Assembly: GCA_022841325.1 (NCBI GenBank)
Contig: JALHRS010000027.1
Span: forward strand, 1-64,000
Reading direction: 5' to 3'
Source: Lysobacterales bacterium
GTDB lineage: Bacteria; Pseudomonadota; Gammaproteobacteria; Xanthomonadales; SZUA-5
DNA: 64,000 nucleotides
The translations under genes were made by a program, and so were the position numbers. A model generated the notes under the pieces. The model did not search any database, was not told the DNA's origin, and saw only the letters and a list, made by a program, of their open reading frames with translations. Shown one piece after another: positions 6,442 to 16,217 of the stretch. How positions within the stretch are numbered: the stretch's first letter is position 1; every line of letters starts with the position of its first letter.

Positions 6442-7868
6442 GCGCCGTCGAAGCGGATGGGCCAGCGGATGGCCTGGGCGCGGGCGTAGGCGTAGAAGCC
6501 GCCGGCGCCGGCGAGGACCAGGGCCGCCACCAGGATCGGTGCCCTGGAATACAAGGCCGCCGAGACACACAGCGAGGTCGGGATGGCGCCGAGCATGCCC
6601 AGCACGATCATGCCCAGGATCAGTCGGGGTCGCTCCGAATCCAGCAGCATCAGGACCACGCCGAGACCGGCCAGACTGCTGGCGAAAGCGCCGGCAGTGC
6701 CGCCCAGCAGCAGCGGCCAGCGTTGCTCCTGCGGATAGAGCAGGCTGAGCACCGCCAGCAGCGTCACCGCGAACAGGGTGGATGGCAGCAGCGAGCGAGT
6801 CAGCGCCGAGGCCACGGCTTCGCTGAACGCCAGCTGCGAACGCGGCGCCGACGCCAGATACACATCGACCAGACTGGGGCGCAGCATCAGCGTCGACCGA
6901 TGCAGTTGCTGGAAGCGCAGCGCGGTCAGCAAGCCCACATAACTGGCCACCAGGCTGATCGGCGGCGGACCGGACGTACGCTGGCCGAAGATCCAGGTGA
7001 TGAAGCCGACGAACGCGGCCGTGATCAGTGTCTCCAGGGCCATGCCCCGCCAGTGGGTATTGGGCAACAGCACCATGCCGATGGCGCGGTCTGTCGAGCC
7101 GCGACGACCCTGCCTCAAGGCTCGCAGGGCGCCGTCAAAAGCGGTGGCCGAGAAGCGGTGCTGCAGCTTCTGCATCCAGATCGCGATGCCGCCGGCCTGA
7201 CTGATGCGGGCCTGATCGGCAGCGCTGCTGAGGTCGGCGACATTGAGATCGGCCGGTGACAGCGTCGGCGCACCATCGCTGATCCGCATCAATCGACGCC
7301 AGACGATGCGCATCAGGATCGCGGCCACTGCCAGGAGCAACAGCGGCGACAGTGCCGATCCGGTCAGTGCCAGCCAGATTTCCTTCGCCACATTCGGCCA
7401 GATGCCCAGCGGCAGGGGCAACAGCCAGATCAGTGCCGCCCAGCGCAGGCCGCTGCCGGTGGCCATCGACGTCGACAGCAGCAGGCAGAGGCCACCGACC
7501 ACCAGCAGGCCATTGACACCGCAGGCATGGGCGATGGCGCCGGGCAGCACGGCGAAGACCAGCAGATACCAGGCCCACACCGTGGCCAGTGCGCTGCGGA
7601 AACGCGGCAGCGTCTGCGATTCCGGTCGGCAGACCGAGGTCCAGACCATGGCGCTGAGCATGCCGATGAACATCAGCGCATAGGCGTGCAGTGCCAGCGA
7701 GCCATACACCCACCTGGGCTTGCCTGACCACACCAGCACGCCCCAGCCTGCCGCCATCATCAGGCCCATGAACAGCGCCGCCAGCGGATAGCGCTGCAGC
7801 GGCAGCTTCAGCAGGGCGCTGACCGAGGAGGCAAACTGCCGGCGTTGCCGGATCGAGGGCATGGTCAT
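6435..7868 (-). CDS. Integral membrane component of an ABC transporter
   Basis: 477 residues with many hydrophobic segments, for example PLAALFMGLMMAAGWGVLVW near residue 30, a cluster at 85-170, and a dense C-terminal block (SLLYPQEQRWPLLLGGTAGA to the end). A polar ~60-residue loop with LSSAADQARISQAG separates the halves, and no solute-binding motif is present. The ATG overlaps the TGA of the ATPase gene by one base (TGATG), so the two are translationally coupled. This is the permease of a two-gene ABC-2-like export system; the substrate cannot be told. Confidence 0.75.
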   Translation of the reverse strand: MTMPSIRQRRQFASSVSALLKLPLQRYPLAALFMGLMMAAGWGVLVWSGKPRWVYGSLALHAYALMFIGMLSAMVWTSVCRPESQTLPRFRSALATVWAWYLLVFAVLPGAIAHACGVNGLLVVGGLCLLLSTSMATGSGLRWAALIWLLPLPLGIWPNVAKEIWLALTGSALSPLLLLAVAAILMRIVWRRLMRISDGAPTLSPADLNVADLSSAADQARISQAGGIAIWMQKLQHRFSATAFDGALRALRQGRRGSTDRAIGMVLLPNTHWRGMALETLITAAFVGFITWIFGQRTSGPPPISLVASYVGLLTALRFQQLHRSTLMLRPSLVDVYLASAPRSQLAFSEAVASALTRSLLPSTLFAVTLLAVLSLLYPQEQRWPLLLGGTAGAFASSLAGLGVVLMLLDSERPRLILGMIVLGMLGAIPTSLCVSAALYSRAPILVAALVLAGAGGFYAYARAQAIRWPIRFDGAT

Positions 7869-8761
7869 CAGCCGAGCTCGATGAAGATGTCTTCCAGCGA
7901 CATCGGTGAGGTCACGGCGCTGGCGCCGAAGCGCGCCGCGAGATTCTCCACCGAGGTCGCGTCGAGGCCATCGACGATCCAGTGCGCGCCGCCTTCCTCT
8001 ATGGTCTGGCGCAATATGCCTGGATGGCGCCAGTCTGCCGGCGGCAGCGCCCCCAGCAGATCCACCCGGCGCACCCGCGACTTCAGAGTCGGCAGATCGC
8101 AGGAGAACTGAATGCGCCCGGACTTGAGCAGTGCGATCTCGGCGTCGGCGCGTTCCAGGTCGGTGGTGATATGGGTCGAGAACACCACGGTCTTGCCCGG
8201 GCGCCGGGTAATCCGCAGCAGCTCATCCAGGAACAGCCGCCGCGTCTGCGGATCCAGACTGGCCACCGGTTCGTCCAGCAGCAGCAGATCCGGATCGGGG
8301 GCGATGGCGCGGATGATCGCCAGCTTCTGGCGCTGGCCCTGGGACAGTTCGCCGATCTTCTTGGCGGCATCGACTTCCCAACGTCCCAGCAGGCCGTCCA
8401 CCATCTCGCTGTTCCAGCGCTCGTAGAAGGCGGCGTGAAAGGCCAGGTACTGGCGTACCTTCATCCACGGAAACAGGTCGAAGCTCTGCGGCACGTAGCC
8501 GATCCGGTGCAGCGTCTCCGGGCGCAGCTCGGTCACCGCCTCGCCAAACAGGGTGATGTCGCCGGCGTCCACCGGCGACAGCCCGAGTGCGCAGCGAATC
8601 AGCGTCGACTTGCCGGCGCCATTGCGCCCGAGCAGGCCGACCACCCGCCCGGTGGGCAGGGACCAGTCCAGATAGTCCAGTACGGTCTGCTTGCCGAAGC
8701 ATTTGCGCAGACCCTTGATGCGCAGGGCGCAGTCGGTTGGCGAGGCTGGGGAGCTGTCCAA
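7868..8761 (-). CDS. ABC transporter ATP-binding protein
   Basis: 297 residues, one nucleotide-binding domain. Visible motifs are Walker A GRNGAGKST (near residues 45-53), Q-loop YVPQSF, signature LSQGQRQK, Walker B LLLLDEP and the H-loop STH. The signature uses Q in place of the second G (LSQGQ), common in ABC-2 exporters. The C-terminal ~80 residues (SRVRRVDLLGAL... SLEDIFIELG) are the typical extension of CcmA/NatA-type ATPases. It energises the permease encoded immediately downstream. Confidence 0.92.
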   Translation of the reverse strand: MDSSPASPTDCALRIKGLRKCFGKQTVLDYLDWSLPTGRVVGLLGRNGAGKSTLIRCALGLSPVDAGDITLFGEAVTELRPETLHRIGYVPQSFDLFPWMKVRQYLAFHAAFYERWNSEMVDGLLGRWEVDAAKKIGELSQGQRQKLAIIRAIAPDPDLLLLDEPVASLDPQTRRLFLDELLRITRRPGKTVVFSTHITTDLERADAEIALLKSGRIQFSCDLPTLKSRVRRVDLLGALPPADWRHPGILRQTIEEGGAHWIVDGLDATSVENLAARFGASAVTSPMSLEDIFIELG

Positions 8762-9003
8762 GTGGGGGCATCACATCAATCGAGAACGCGGAGAATACGG
8801 GAACTGGCTGCGGCAGGACTCCCGTAGCGCGGCTCCGGTGCGCGCCATGACCGTTCGGGCCAGGCGCCCGATCGCGCCGGCGGCCGCGGCATGGCCCCTT
8901 CACCGAGCCGGGCGCCTCGCGTATCAGGTGCAGGCATCTGCGGGCGGCGCGGACGCGAGGCCCCGGCCTGCCTGGAATCCCGTAGCGGCATGGCCCGGCT
9001 CCC

Positions 9004-11880
9004 TCAGAAGCGCTGGTTCAGCTGCAGATACCAGAATCGACCCGGGATCGGATAAGCCGGGTCAAAGGAATTGAAGGTGCTGGAATAGGACACCGGCGGG
9101 TCGCGGTCGAAGAGGTTCTGCGCGCCGAGCACGATGCGGCCTTGCCAGGGCGTCTGCCAGCCGATCTGCGCGTCGACGTAGGTGCGCGAGGGCAGATCAT
9201 TCTCGCCGAAGCCGGGATAGGTGCTGCTGTCGACTTCCGGGCGCGAGCACAGATCGGTGCGTCCGGAGCGCACCGGAGTGGAGCAGGCTTCGTCCAGCGC
9301 CGAGTAGTAGTGCAGGCCCAGCGCTGCCGACCAGTCCTGGTAATCCCAGGCCAGCTGCAGATTGGAGCGCAAGCGGAATCCGGGCTCCAGGAAGAAGGAA
9401 TGACCCAGCGCCGAACGCCGGCCGGAACCGCGCGGCACTTCAGTCTCGTAGCGGCTGTAGTAACTGCTGTCCCAGCGGATACTGAAGCGGCCGATGGCGC
9501 TGTCGAAGCGGTAGCTGGCGCTGAAATCATAGCCCTCGACATCCAGCGCCCCGGAATTGAGCAGGCGCGCGTCGAGAAACAGCAATTCGCCGTTCGCATC
9601 GCGTAGCGTGCGGTTACAGGCTTCGGCAGCGCCGCTGTCCGCACAGGCTCGCAGCAGTTGGGCCGCGTCCACCGGCGTGATGGCATTGTCGATACGCACG
9701 CGGTACCAGTCCAGGCTGAGATCCAGGCCGGGAATGGCCGTGGGGCTGAAGACCACACCAGCGGTGCGGCTGGTCGAGCTCTCCGGCTGCAGCGCCTGAT
9801 TGCCGCCGGTCTGCAACTGGTACGGCGCGCCGACGGGCTCGTAGGCGCCACCCGGTACACCGTCCGCGGCACAGTTGCCGCGCTGGACGCTGTTGGGCTC
9901 GTTGAAGGCGGCGCAGGGATCGTCTTCGAGGGCTCCGAAACTCTCGGCATTGGGGAAGAACAGCTCGGACACGATCGGTGCGCGCAAGCCTTCGGAATAG
10001 CTGACCCGCAACAGCAAGGGCTCGATCGGCTTCCAGTGTAATCCGCCCTCGATATTGCTGGTGAAGCCGAAGCTGTCGTAATCGGACCAGCGCGCCGCGA
10101 CGCTGGCTTCCAGCCACTCGGCGCCACGGACCTCGGCCAGCAGCGGTAGCGATAGTTCGGCGTAGACCTCGTTGACCCGGGTATCGCCGCCGAAATTGCT
10201 GTTTGCCAGATTCTCGTTGGCGGCACGGCGCGGATCAATGCGGCTTTCGCCCAGTTCGCGGCGATGTTCAAGGCCTGCCGCAAAGGCCAGCGAGCCGGCC
10301 GGCAGGTCCATCAGCTCGCCGGACAGACCCAGGCTGTAGACCCAGGATTCGGTTTGGGTGCGGTCCTGTCCCTGGTAGTACAGGTAGTCGACCATGGCCG
10401 GGGTCAGGGCTTGCGGGCCGCGAAAGGGATCCAGCGGCACGCAGTCGGCGATCGGCGCGGCCGCGCTGCCACAGCGAGCCTGACCGCTGGCGTCGCGGAA
10501 GCTGGCTCCCAGTGCCAAGGCCAGGCGGGTCGGATCGACCAGCCCGGTGCTGTCGGCCAGGACGCGCGAGCGGCCGTACACGAGATCGGCATTCCAGCTC
10601 CACTGTCGATCAGCCAGATCAATGCTGCCGGTCAGGCCGGCCGCAAACCGCAGGGTATCGGCGTCCTGATCGAACTGCCGCACCTGGCCCCCCGGCCGGA
10701 TGAACAGTCCACTGACGTTCTGGCCGAAGGGGTTGTAGACGTGATCGGCGGGCACCACGATGCGGCTGAGGCCGGGCAACACGGCACCGACCAGGATCGG
10801 GTTGGGCGCCAGCTGCTGACGCGAGCGGCGCTGATTGAACAGCAGCTGCGCGCTGGCTTCGACCGAGTCCGCGAACTGCCGATGCCCGATCAGGAACAGC
10901 GCGCTGCGCTCCTGTGGCGTCTGCAGATAATTGTCCGGCGCAAAGTTGTAGCCATCGCGGCGCGGATCGAACAAACGGTAGCCGCCGGTAGCCGGATCAA
11001 AAGTGGTTCGATTCTGGGTAAGGGGCCGATTGTCCGGACGGGAGCAGCGGCCATTGGCCGGATAGTTGCCGGCCGGATTGTAGGGGCACAGGCCGATCGG
11101 GCCGAAGCCGAACAGGCCGTTGGGGATGAAGCTGCTGGCGCCGGCAAAGGTGTCGTTGCCCGGCAGGCCGAAGGTCGGCACCGCCGAGATGCGCCGGTCG
11201 CCGGCATAGATCTCGTCCTGCCGCACATGACTCAGGCTGGCAGACAGGCCATGGTCATCGCCGGCGACGCCCCAGCTGAGTTCATGGGACTGCTGTTCGC
11301 CGTCGCCAAACTCGCTGGTTCCGAAGCGTGTGCGCAGCTCATAGCCGACAAAGTCCCTGCGCGTGATCAGGTTGACGACGCCGGCGATGGCATCCGAACC
11401 GTACACGGCCGAGGCACCGTCCTTCAGCACTTCGATGCGTTCGATGATGGCCAGCGGGATCGAATTCAGATCGACCGCGCCATCGATGCCGGCGATCCAG
11501 CGGCGACCATCCACCAGCACCAGCGTGCGCTGATCACCCAGATTGCGCAAATCGATGCGGGTGCTGCCGTCGCCGCCGTTGTTGACCGTGGTGTTCAGCG
11601 CCGCACCGTGGACGGCGAGATCCTGCAGCAGGTCGCCGAGCGAGACCTGTCCGGTCTGTTCGATCTCGGCGCGGCTGAGGATCAGCACCGGTTGCGAGGT
11701 TTCCAGGTCGACCCGCTTGATTCTGGATCCCACCACTTCGACGCCGCCGAGGCGGGTATCTGCCGGCGCCTGCTGCAACTCCTCGGCCAGTGCGGGAGCT
11801 GGTACCAGCATCCAGCTGGCTGCCAACACCAGCGCCAGTCGGCTCACGATCAAGCGGCGAGATCGGTGGCGCAGCCTCAT
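9004..11880 (-). CDS. TonB-dependent outer-membrane receptor
   Basis: 958 residues. A signal peptide (LIVSRLALVLAASWMLVPAPALA) is followed by a plug domain at about residues 45-165 (GSRIKRVDLETSQPVLILS, then EVLKDGASAVYGSDAIAGVVNLIT) and a beta-barrel ending in aromatic QLNQRF, as required for barrel insertion. It should import a ligand across the outer membrane using TonB-ExbBD energy. There is no N-terminal STN/secretin signalling domain of the FecA kind, so if it signals to the sigma factors in its operon it must do so another way. The ATG overlaps the kinase stop (ATGA). Confidence 0.93.
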   Translation of the reverse strand: MRLRHRSRRLIVSRLALVLAASWMLVPAPALAEELQQAPADTRLGGVEVVGSRIKRVDLETSQPVLILSRAEIEQTGQVSLGDLLQDLAVHGAALNTTVNNGGDGSTRIDLRNLGDQRTLVLVDGRRWIAGIDGAVDLNSIPLAIIERIEVLKDGASAVYGSDAIAGVVNLITRRDFVGYELRTRFGTSEFGDGEQQSHELSWGVAGDDHGLSASLSHVRQDEIYAGDRRISAVPTFGLPGNDTFAGASSFIPNGLFGFGPIGLCPYNPAGNYPANGRCSRPDNRPLTQNRTTFDPATGGYRLFDPRRDGYNFAPDNYLQTPQERSALFLIGHRQFADSVEASAQLLFNQRRSRQQLAPNPILVGAVLPGLSRIVVPADHVYNPFGQNVSGLFIRPGGQVRQFDQDADTLRFAAGLTGSIDLADRQWSWNADLVYGRSRVLADSTGLVDPTRLALALGASFRDASGQARCGSAAAPIADCVPLDPFRGPQALTPAMVDYLYYQGQDRTQTESWVYSLGLSGELMDLPAGSLAFAAGLEHRRELGESRIDPRRAANENLANSNFGGDTRVNEVYAELSLPLLAEVRGAEWLEASVAARWSDYDSFGFTSNIEGGLHWKPIEPLLLRVSYSEGLRAPIVSELFFPNAESFGALEDDPCAAFNEPNSVQRGNCAADGVPGGAYEPVGAPYQLQTGGNQALQPESSTSRTAGVVFSPTAIPGLDLSLDWYRVRIDNAITPVDAAQLLRACADSGAAEACNRTLRDANGELLFLDARLLNSGALDVEGYDFSASYRFDSAIGRFSIRWDSSYYSRYETEVPRGSGRRSALGHSFFLEPGFRLRSNLQLAWDYQDWSAALGLHYYSALDEACSTPVRSGRTDLCSRPEVDSSTYPGFGENDLPSRTYVDAQIGWQTPWQGRIVLGAQNLFDRDPPVSYSSTFNSFDPAYPIPGRFWYLQLNQRF

Positions 11881-14800
11881 GGGAGCTCTCCTTTCATCGA
11901 AGTCGGGTCATTCGGCACAGCGCTCTCCAGGGTGAGCGCGTAGTACAGCGGAGCCTCCATCGGCCCGTCGCCGATCCCGAGGCGCAGCGCCGAGATAGCC
12001 GCGGCCCCGGCAGGCAGTTCCAGCGTCACCGCATAGACGTGTGCGCCGAACTTGCCGTCTTCGCCGGCGCGCAAACCGCTGGGCATGGCACCGATCCAGG
12101 CGACCTTGGCGCTGGGCGCCGCCAGCTCTGGCTGCCAGGTGGTCACCACATCGCGCATGGTCATGATCTCGAGGCGGTACTCGCGACCATCGATCTCGCG
12201 CACTTCCACCAGCCCGGCGCGGCGCGGCGGGGCATTCGGGCGCAGCGGAATGTGCAACATCATCAGCACGTGCAGGCGCCTGGCGCGGACCTCGGGCACG
12301 GCAATCCAGTCGCTGTGCGGCCGGGTGGGATGCAGGGAGACCGCGGGGCCGCCGCCGCTCAGCTGCACGCCACCCTTGATCAGCCAGTCGATGCCGCCCA
12401 GGCGCTGGATGCCGAGCGCCAGGCTGATCAGCTCACCACTCTGCGCCGACATCCGTGGCCAGGGCTCATCGGTAGGCACGTTGTAGGCCGGACCCAGATC
12501 CAGCGGCACAAAGCGCGGGTCGGGTTCTGCCTGCGCTGGAGTGCCCAGGCGCCGGGCAGCCGGAGGTTCCTGCTGCCGCGCAGCCCCGGCCGATACGGCA
12601 GCACGCAATTCGGCGCGCAGCGTTGCCAGGTCATCGGCAGACAGCTCCCGTTCTGCGGCGGCCGGATTCAGGACCGAAGCCAGCCGACTCAGCGGCGCCA
12701 GTTCCAGTTCCGTCGACGGTAGCGGCCAGCTCAGCCAGTGGCCGACGATGGTCCGGCCCACCAGATGATTGCCATCCGGCGAGAAGGCCAGACGCAGGAT
12801 GCCGTCGTTGCCGCCCAGCGGTGCTGTCAGCAGGGCGCTGAGGCGCTCGCCGTTGGCCAGATCGTAGAGCTGGACCGCCCTGCGGGTAGCCAGTGCAGCT
12901 CTGCGGCCATCGCGACTCAGCGCCAGCTGCGGCAGGGTTTCTGCGGACGGCAGCGTCGCCACGCGCTCGCGCAGTCCCTCGGGACCGTAGATGCCGAGTG
13001 CGTCGCCCAGATGTCGATGGGCGATCACGCCGTTGCCCAGCGCCAGCAAGGTCGAAGCCAATCCCAGATGCTGGCGCTCGTCCACCTGCGTGGTGCTGCA
13101 GCGTTCGAGATCCCAGCGCACCAGCATGGCGCGGCGGGAACCGGCGCTGTAGTGCACCCAGGCCACGGCCCCGTCGTTGCTGATGGTGGCGGAGTCAATC
13201 GTATTGACCTTCGCGGCGGACATCGTCGGGCAGTCAGGTGCGCCGCCGAGGTCGATCAGATTGAGTGCCTGACCGGCCACGGAGGCCGCCAGCACATAGC
13301 GTCCCAGCGGATCCAGCTCGAACACGCCGGTGGTCGGCGGCAATGCCGCAGCACTGGGGCGCAGGCGTGCGACATCAAGGTCAACCACCTGGACCCGTTC
13401 GATGAAATGGCCGTCTTCATTGGCGCCGGTCCGCAGCACCAGGACCGGGGCCGCCTGCGCCAGTTCCGCGCCCAGCGGCGTGGACGGCAACACCAGCGCC
13501 TCACCGTGTGGCTCGGAACTGGCGGCATCGAAGATCCGCACGGTGCGCCCGGCGATGGTCACCAACCAGCGGCCGTCCGCGCTGAGTTCGGCGAAACCGA
13601 TGTTCTGCGGATGCTGCAGGGGCGGCGCCAGCGTGCGCCCGTCGGCGATGTCCACGAGTCGCACGGTATCGCCGGCCACAGCGACCAGTCGCCGGCCGTC
13701 GAAAACCTGACGGCCCGGCGCCAGCGGTGCGGCGTGCTCGGGACGCAGCACCGGGTCGGGCAGGCGCCAGATCGACACGGCACCCTCCGAGCCACCCGAC
13801 GCCAGCAGGCGCTGGGCCGGATCGAAGTCGAAGGCATTGGCCATGAATGGGCGACGCCCCAGAATCCGCGCCGGCATCGGCACGATGCGGTTGTCGAAGG
13901 GCGCCGGTGGCGGCAGGGTGTAAACCGCGATGGCGCTGCCCTGGCTCAGCGCTAGCTGCCCGTCAAGAAGACGCACGCGTCCTTCCCGCGCAAAGATCGG
14001 AGCCTGGATCGGCGCACTGCGCGGACGTCGGGTAGCCAAATCCCAGGCCATCAGCAATCCCGATTCCGACAGTGCCGCCAGGGTCTGTCCCTGGCGGTCA
14101 AACTCCAGCCAGCGCACCGTGTCCACCGGACTCGAGGTCAAGGCAGTCATGTTGCCATCGCGACTGTCCACCAGCAGCACCCCACCGCCCAGCGTACCCA
14201 GCGCCAGCGTCTGGCCGTCCGGGGCAAAGCGCCAGGCACGCACCAGTCGGTCGTCGTCCAGGCTCAGGGACCAGCGTGGCGCCAGTGTGCCGAAATCGAC
14301 GGCCTCGAAATGCTGGAAGTCCTCGGTGCGCAGCAGCCACTCGGCACCGGGTGCAAACAGCCACATGCTGGCACTGTCGCTGTATTCGGGCCCGACTGGC
14401 CGCCAACCATCGACCTCGTAGAAGCGATAGCGGTCGGAGAAGCGCAGCGAGGGGCTGCTGCGGCTGCGGACGATCGCCCGTTCGCCCAGCTCCGAATAAA
14501 CGATGTCGGAATGCCCTGGCGCCAGATCCGGGGGTTGCACGATGCGGCCGTCGGCGGCATCGATCAGGATCTGATCTGCGGTGGCCGGCGCGGCGAAGAC
14601 CGCCATCTGCAGCAGGTTCACCAGTAGATGTCGACCATCGGCGGTGTAACGCAGCATGCCATGCGGCATGCCGTCGGAAATCACCAATGAGCGGGTCAGT
14701 CCGTCAGTACTGGTTTCCCAGGAGGACTGGCCGCTGGCAAGGTCGAACTGCTGCACGCTGCGCTTGCCGCGGGACGAATGGCTGGCGATAGCCACGCGGC

Positions 14801-16217
14801 TGCCATCGGGCGACAGCGCCACGGACGACACCACACGGTCTGCTGCCACCGGGATCCGCTCGATGAGTTTGGGTGCGTTGGCCATCAGCGTGCCGATGCG
14901 CTGGCGCTCGAGCATCGCAGCCCGCAGATCCCCCGCGGCCTCCATTTCGGCCAGATTCTCCACCAGTGCGGGCAATCCCTGAAAGCCGTTGCCGTCGGCG
15001 AGCGCCGTTTCGGCCGTCTGCGCGCGCTCTCGCCAGAGGCTCGCTCGCGCAGTGGTGGCGCTGGCATCGGCGCGGCTCCATTGCACCGTGGTGGCCAGCA
15101 ATCCCGTCATCAGCGACAGCACGAACAGCGCGACCAGTGCGCTCAGGCGCGGTTCGCGACGAACCAGGCGCAGCCCTCGCTGCCAGCGATTCAGACGGCG
15201 CGCCGCGACCTCACGGCCCTGGAGGAAATTGCGCAGATCATCGGCCAGTGCTCCGGCACCGAGATAGCGCCTGGCAGGATCCTTGTGCAGGCATTTCAGG
15301 CAGATGGCCTGAAGGTCCAGCGGGATACGCGAATCCAGCGAGCGCGGCACCGGCGCTGGCATCGCGATCACCTGCTCCAGGGTCTCGCGAGCGGTGGCCC
15401 CGCGGAACGGCGGCCTTGCGGTCAGGGCTTCGAACAGGGTGGCGCCGAGGGCGTAGACATCGGTGCCGATACCGAGGCGGCCATCGCCGGCGGCCTGCTC
15501 CGGTGCCATGTAGCTCGGCGTCCCGGCAACTTCGCCGAGATCGCCGGCGAGGATTTCTTCAAGGCGCCGGGCCAGACCGAAATCGGCCACCAGTGGCTGC
15601 GCGGACTCGTCGAGCAGCACATTGCCGGGCTTGAGATCCAGATGCAGCACGCCCAGCCGGTGGGCATAGTCGACCGCCTCGGCGATCACCCGCATCATCT
15701 CGGCGGCCTGGCGCGGGGTCAGCGCACCGTCGCGCCGGATCTTCTCGGCCAGCGACTCGCCGGTGACCAGACGCATCGAGAAGAACGGCAGGCCGTCGTG
15801 TTCGCCGATCTCGTGGATGGTCACGATATTCGGGTGCTGCATGCGCGCCGCGCTCTGCGCCTCCAGCCGGAAGCGTTCAATGAAGCCGGCAGAGGCCCAG
15901 GGGCCGGCGGCCAGCAGCTTCAGCGCCACCGGACGATCCAGCGAATGCTGATGGGCCTGATAGACCACGCCCATGCCACCCTGACCGAGCTTGCGCTGCA
16001 GCGTGTAATCGCCAAACTGGCACTGGTCGGGATCGCTGAGGTCGAGGTCCAGCACATCGACGGCGGTCGAGGCCGGACGCAGGAACACCGAGCTGCCGCC
16101 GGCGACCATTGTCGCGGCCGGCGTCGACGCGCCAAAGGCCAGTTGCGCCAGGGCAGCCATGCCCGGATCGGCGACGCCGGATCCTGCAAATTCGCTGTTG
16201 GGAAGAGTCGGATTCAT
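11877..16217 (-). CDS. Transmembrane Hanks-type Ser/Thr kinase with predicted extracytoplasmic beta-propeller
   Basis: 1446 residues. The kinase domain spans about 68-335: glycine loop GQGGMG (78-83), catalytic Lys in VALK (100), catalytic loop HLDLKPGN (192-199), DFG (212-214) and APE (238-240). The usual HRD is HLD, a non-RD kinase. One membrane helix (about 358-378) follows, then a short coiled region, then ~850 residues of WD40/PQQ-like repeats (VSSVALSPDGSRVAIASHS, FSPDGNHLVG). The C-terminal ~220 residues look like a beta-sandwich. The topology implied is a cytosolic kinase with a periplasmic sensor. ATG and stop both overlap neighbours by 4 bases (sigma factor upstream, TonB receptor downstream). 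Confidence 0.9.
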   Translation of the reverse strand: MNPTLPNSEFAGSGVADPGMAALAQLAFGASTPAATMVAGGSSVFLRPASTAVDVLDLDLSDPDQCQFGDYTLQRKLGQGGMGVVYQAHQHSLDRPVALKLLAAGPWASAGFIERFRLEAQSAARMQHPNIVTIHEIGEHDGLPFFSMRLVTGESLAEKIRRDGALTPRQAAEMMRVIAEAVDYAHRLGVLHLDLKPGNVLLDESAQPLVADFGLARRLEEILAGDLGEVAGTPSYMAPEQAAGDGRLGIGTDVYALGATLFEALTARPPFRGATARETLEQVIAMPAPVPRSLDSRIPLDLQAICLKCLHKDPARRYLGAGALADDLRNFLQGREVAARRLNRWQRGLRLVRREPRLSALVALFVLSLMTGLLATTVQWSRADASATTARASLWRERAQTAETALADGNGFQGLPALVENLAEMEAAGDLRAAMLERQRIGTLMANAPKLIERIPVAADRVVSSVALSPDGSRVAIASHSSRGKRSVQQFDLASGQSSWETSTDGLTRSLVISDGMPHGMLRYTADGRHLLVNLLQMAVFAAPATADQILIDAADGRIVQPPDLAPGHSDIVYSELGERAIVRSRSSPSLRFSDRYRFYEVDGWRPVGPEYSDSASMWLFAPGAEWLLRTEDFQHFEAVDFGTLAPRWSLSLDDDRLVRAWRFAPDGQTLALGTLGGGVLLVDSRDGNMTALTSSPVDTVRWLEFDRQGQTLAALSESGLLMAWDLATRRPRSAPIQAPIFAREGRVRLLDGQLALSQGSAIAVYTLPPPAPFDNRIVPMPARILGRRPFMANAFDFDPAQRLLASGGSEGAVSIWRLPDPVLRPEHAAPLAPGRQVFDGRRLVAVAGDTVRLVDIADGRTLAPPLQHPQNIGFAELSADGRWLVTIAGRTVRIFDAASSEPHGEALVLPSTPLGAELAQAAPVLVLRTGANEDGHFIERVQVVDLDVARLRPSAAALPPTTGVFELDPLGRYVLAASVAGQALNLIDLGGAPDCPTMSAAKVNTIDSATISNDGAVAWVHYSAGSRRAMLVRWDLERCSTTQVDERQHLGLASTLLALGNGVIAHRHLGDALGIYGPEGLRERVATLPSAETLPQLALSRDGRRAALATRRAVQLYDLANGERLSALLTAPLGGNDGILRLAFSPDGNHLVGRTIVGHWLSWPLPSTELELAPLSRLASVLNPAAAERELSADDLATLRAELRAAVSAGAARQQEPPAARRLGTPAQAEPDPRFVPLDLGPAYNVPTDEPWPRMSAQSGELISLALGIQRLGGIDWLIKGGVQLSGGGPAVSLHPTRPHSDWIAVPEVRARRLHVLMMLHIPLRPNAPPRRAGLVEVREIDGREYRLEIMTMRDVVTTWQPELAAPSAKVAWIGAMPSGLRAGEDGKFGAHVYAVTLELPAGAAAISALRLGIGDGPMEAPLYYALTLESAVPNDPTSMKGELP

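Noticed and set aside
6126-7259. 377-codon plus-strand open frame
   Set aside because: It begins in dispersed repeats and continues antisense to the ABC permease, with an Arg/Gln-rich product.
10264-11943. 559-codon plus-strand open frame
   Set aside because: It is antisense to the TonB receptor gene, whose signal peptide, plug and barrel end are clear. The frame is a by-product of high GC.
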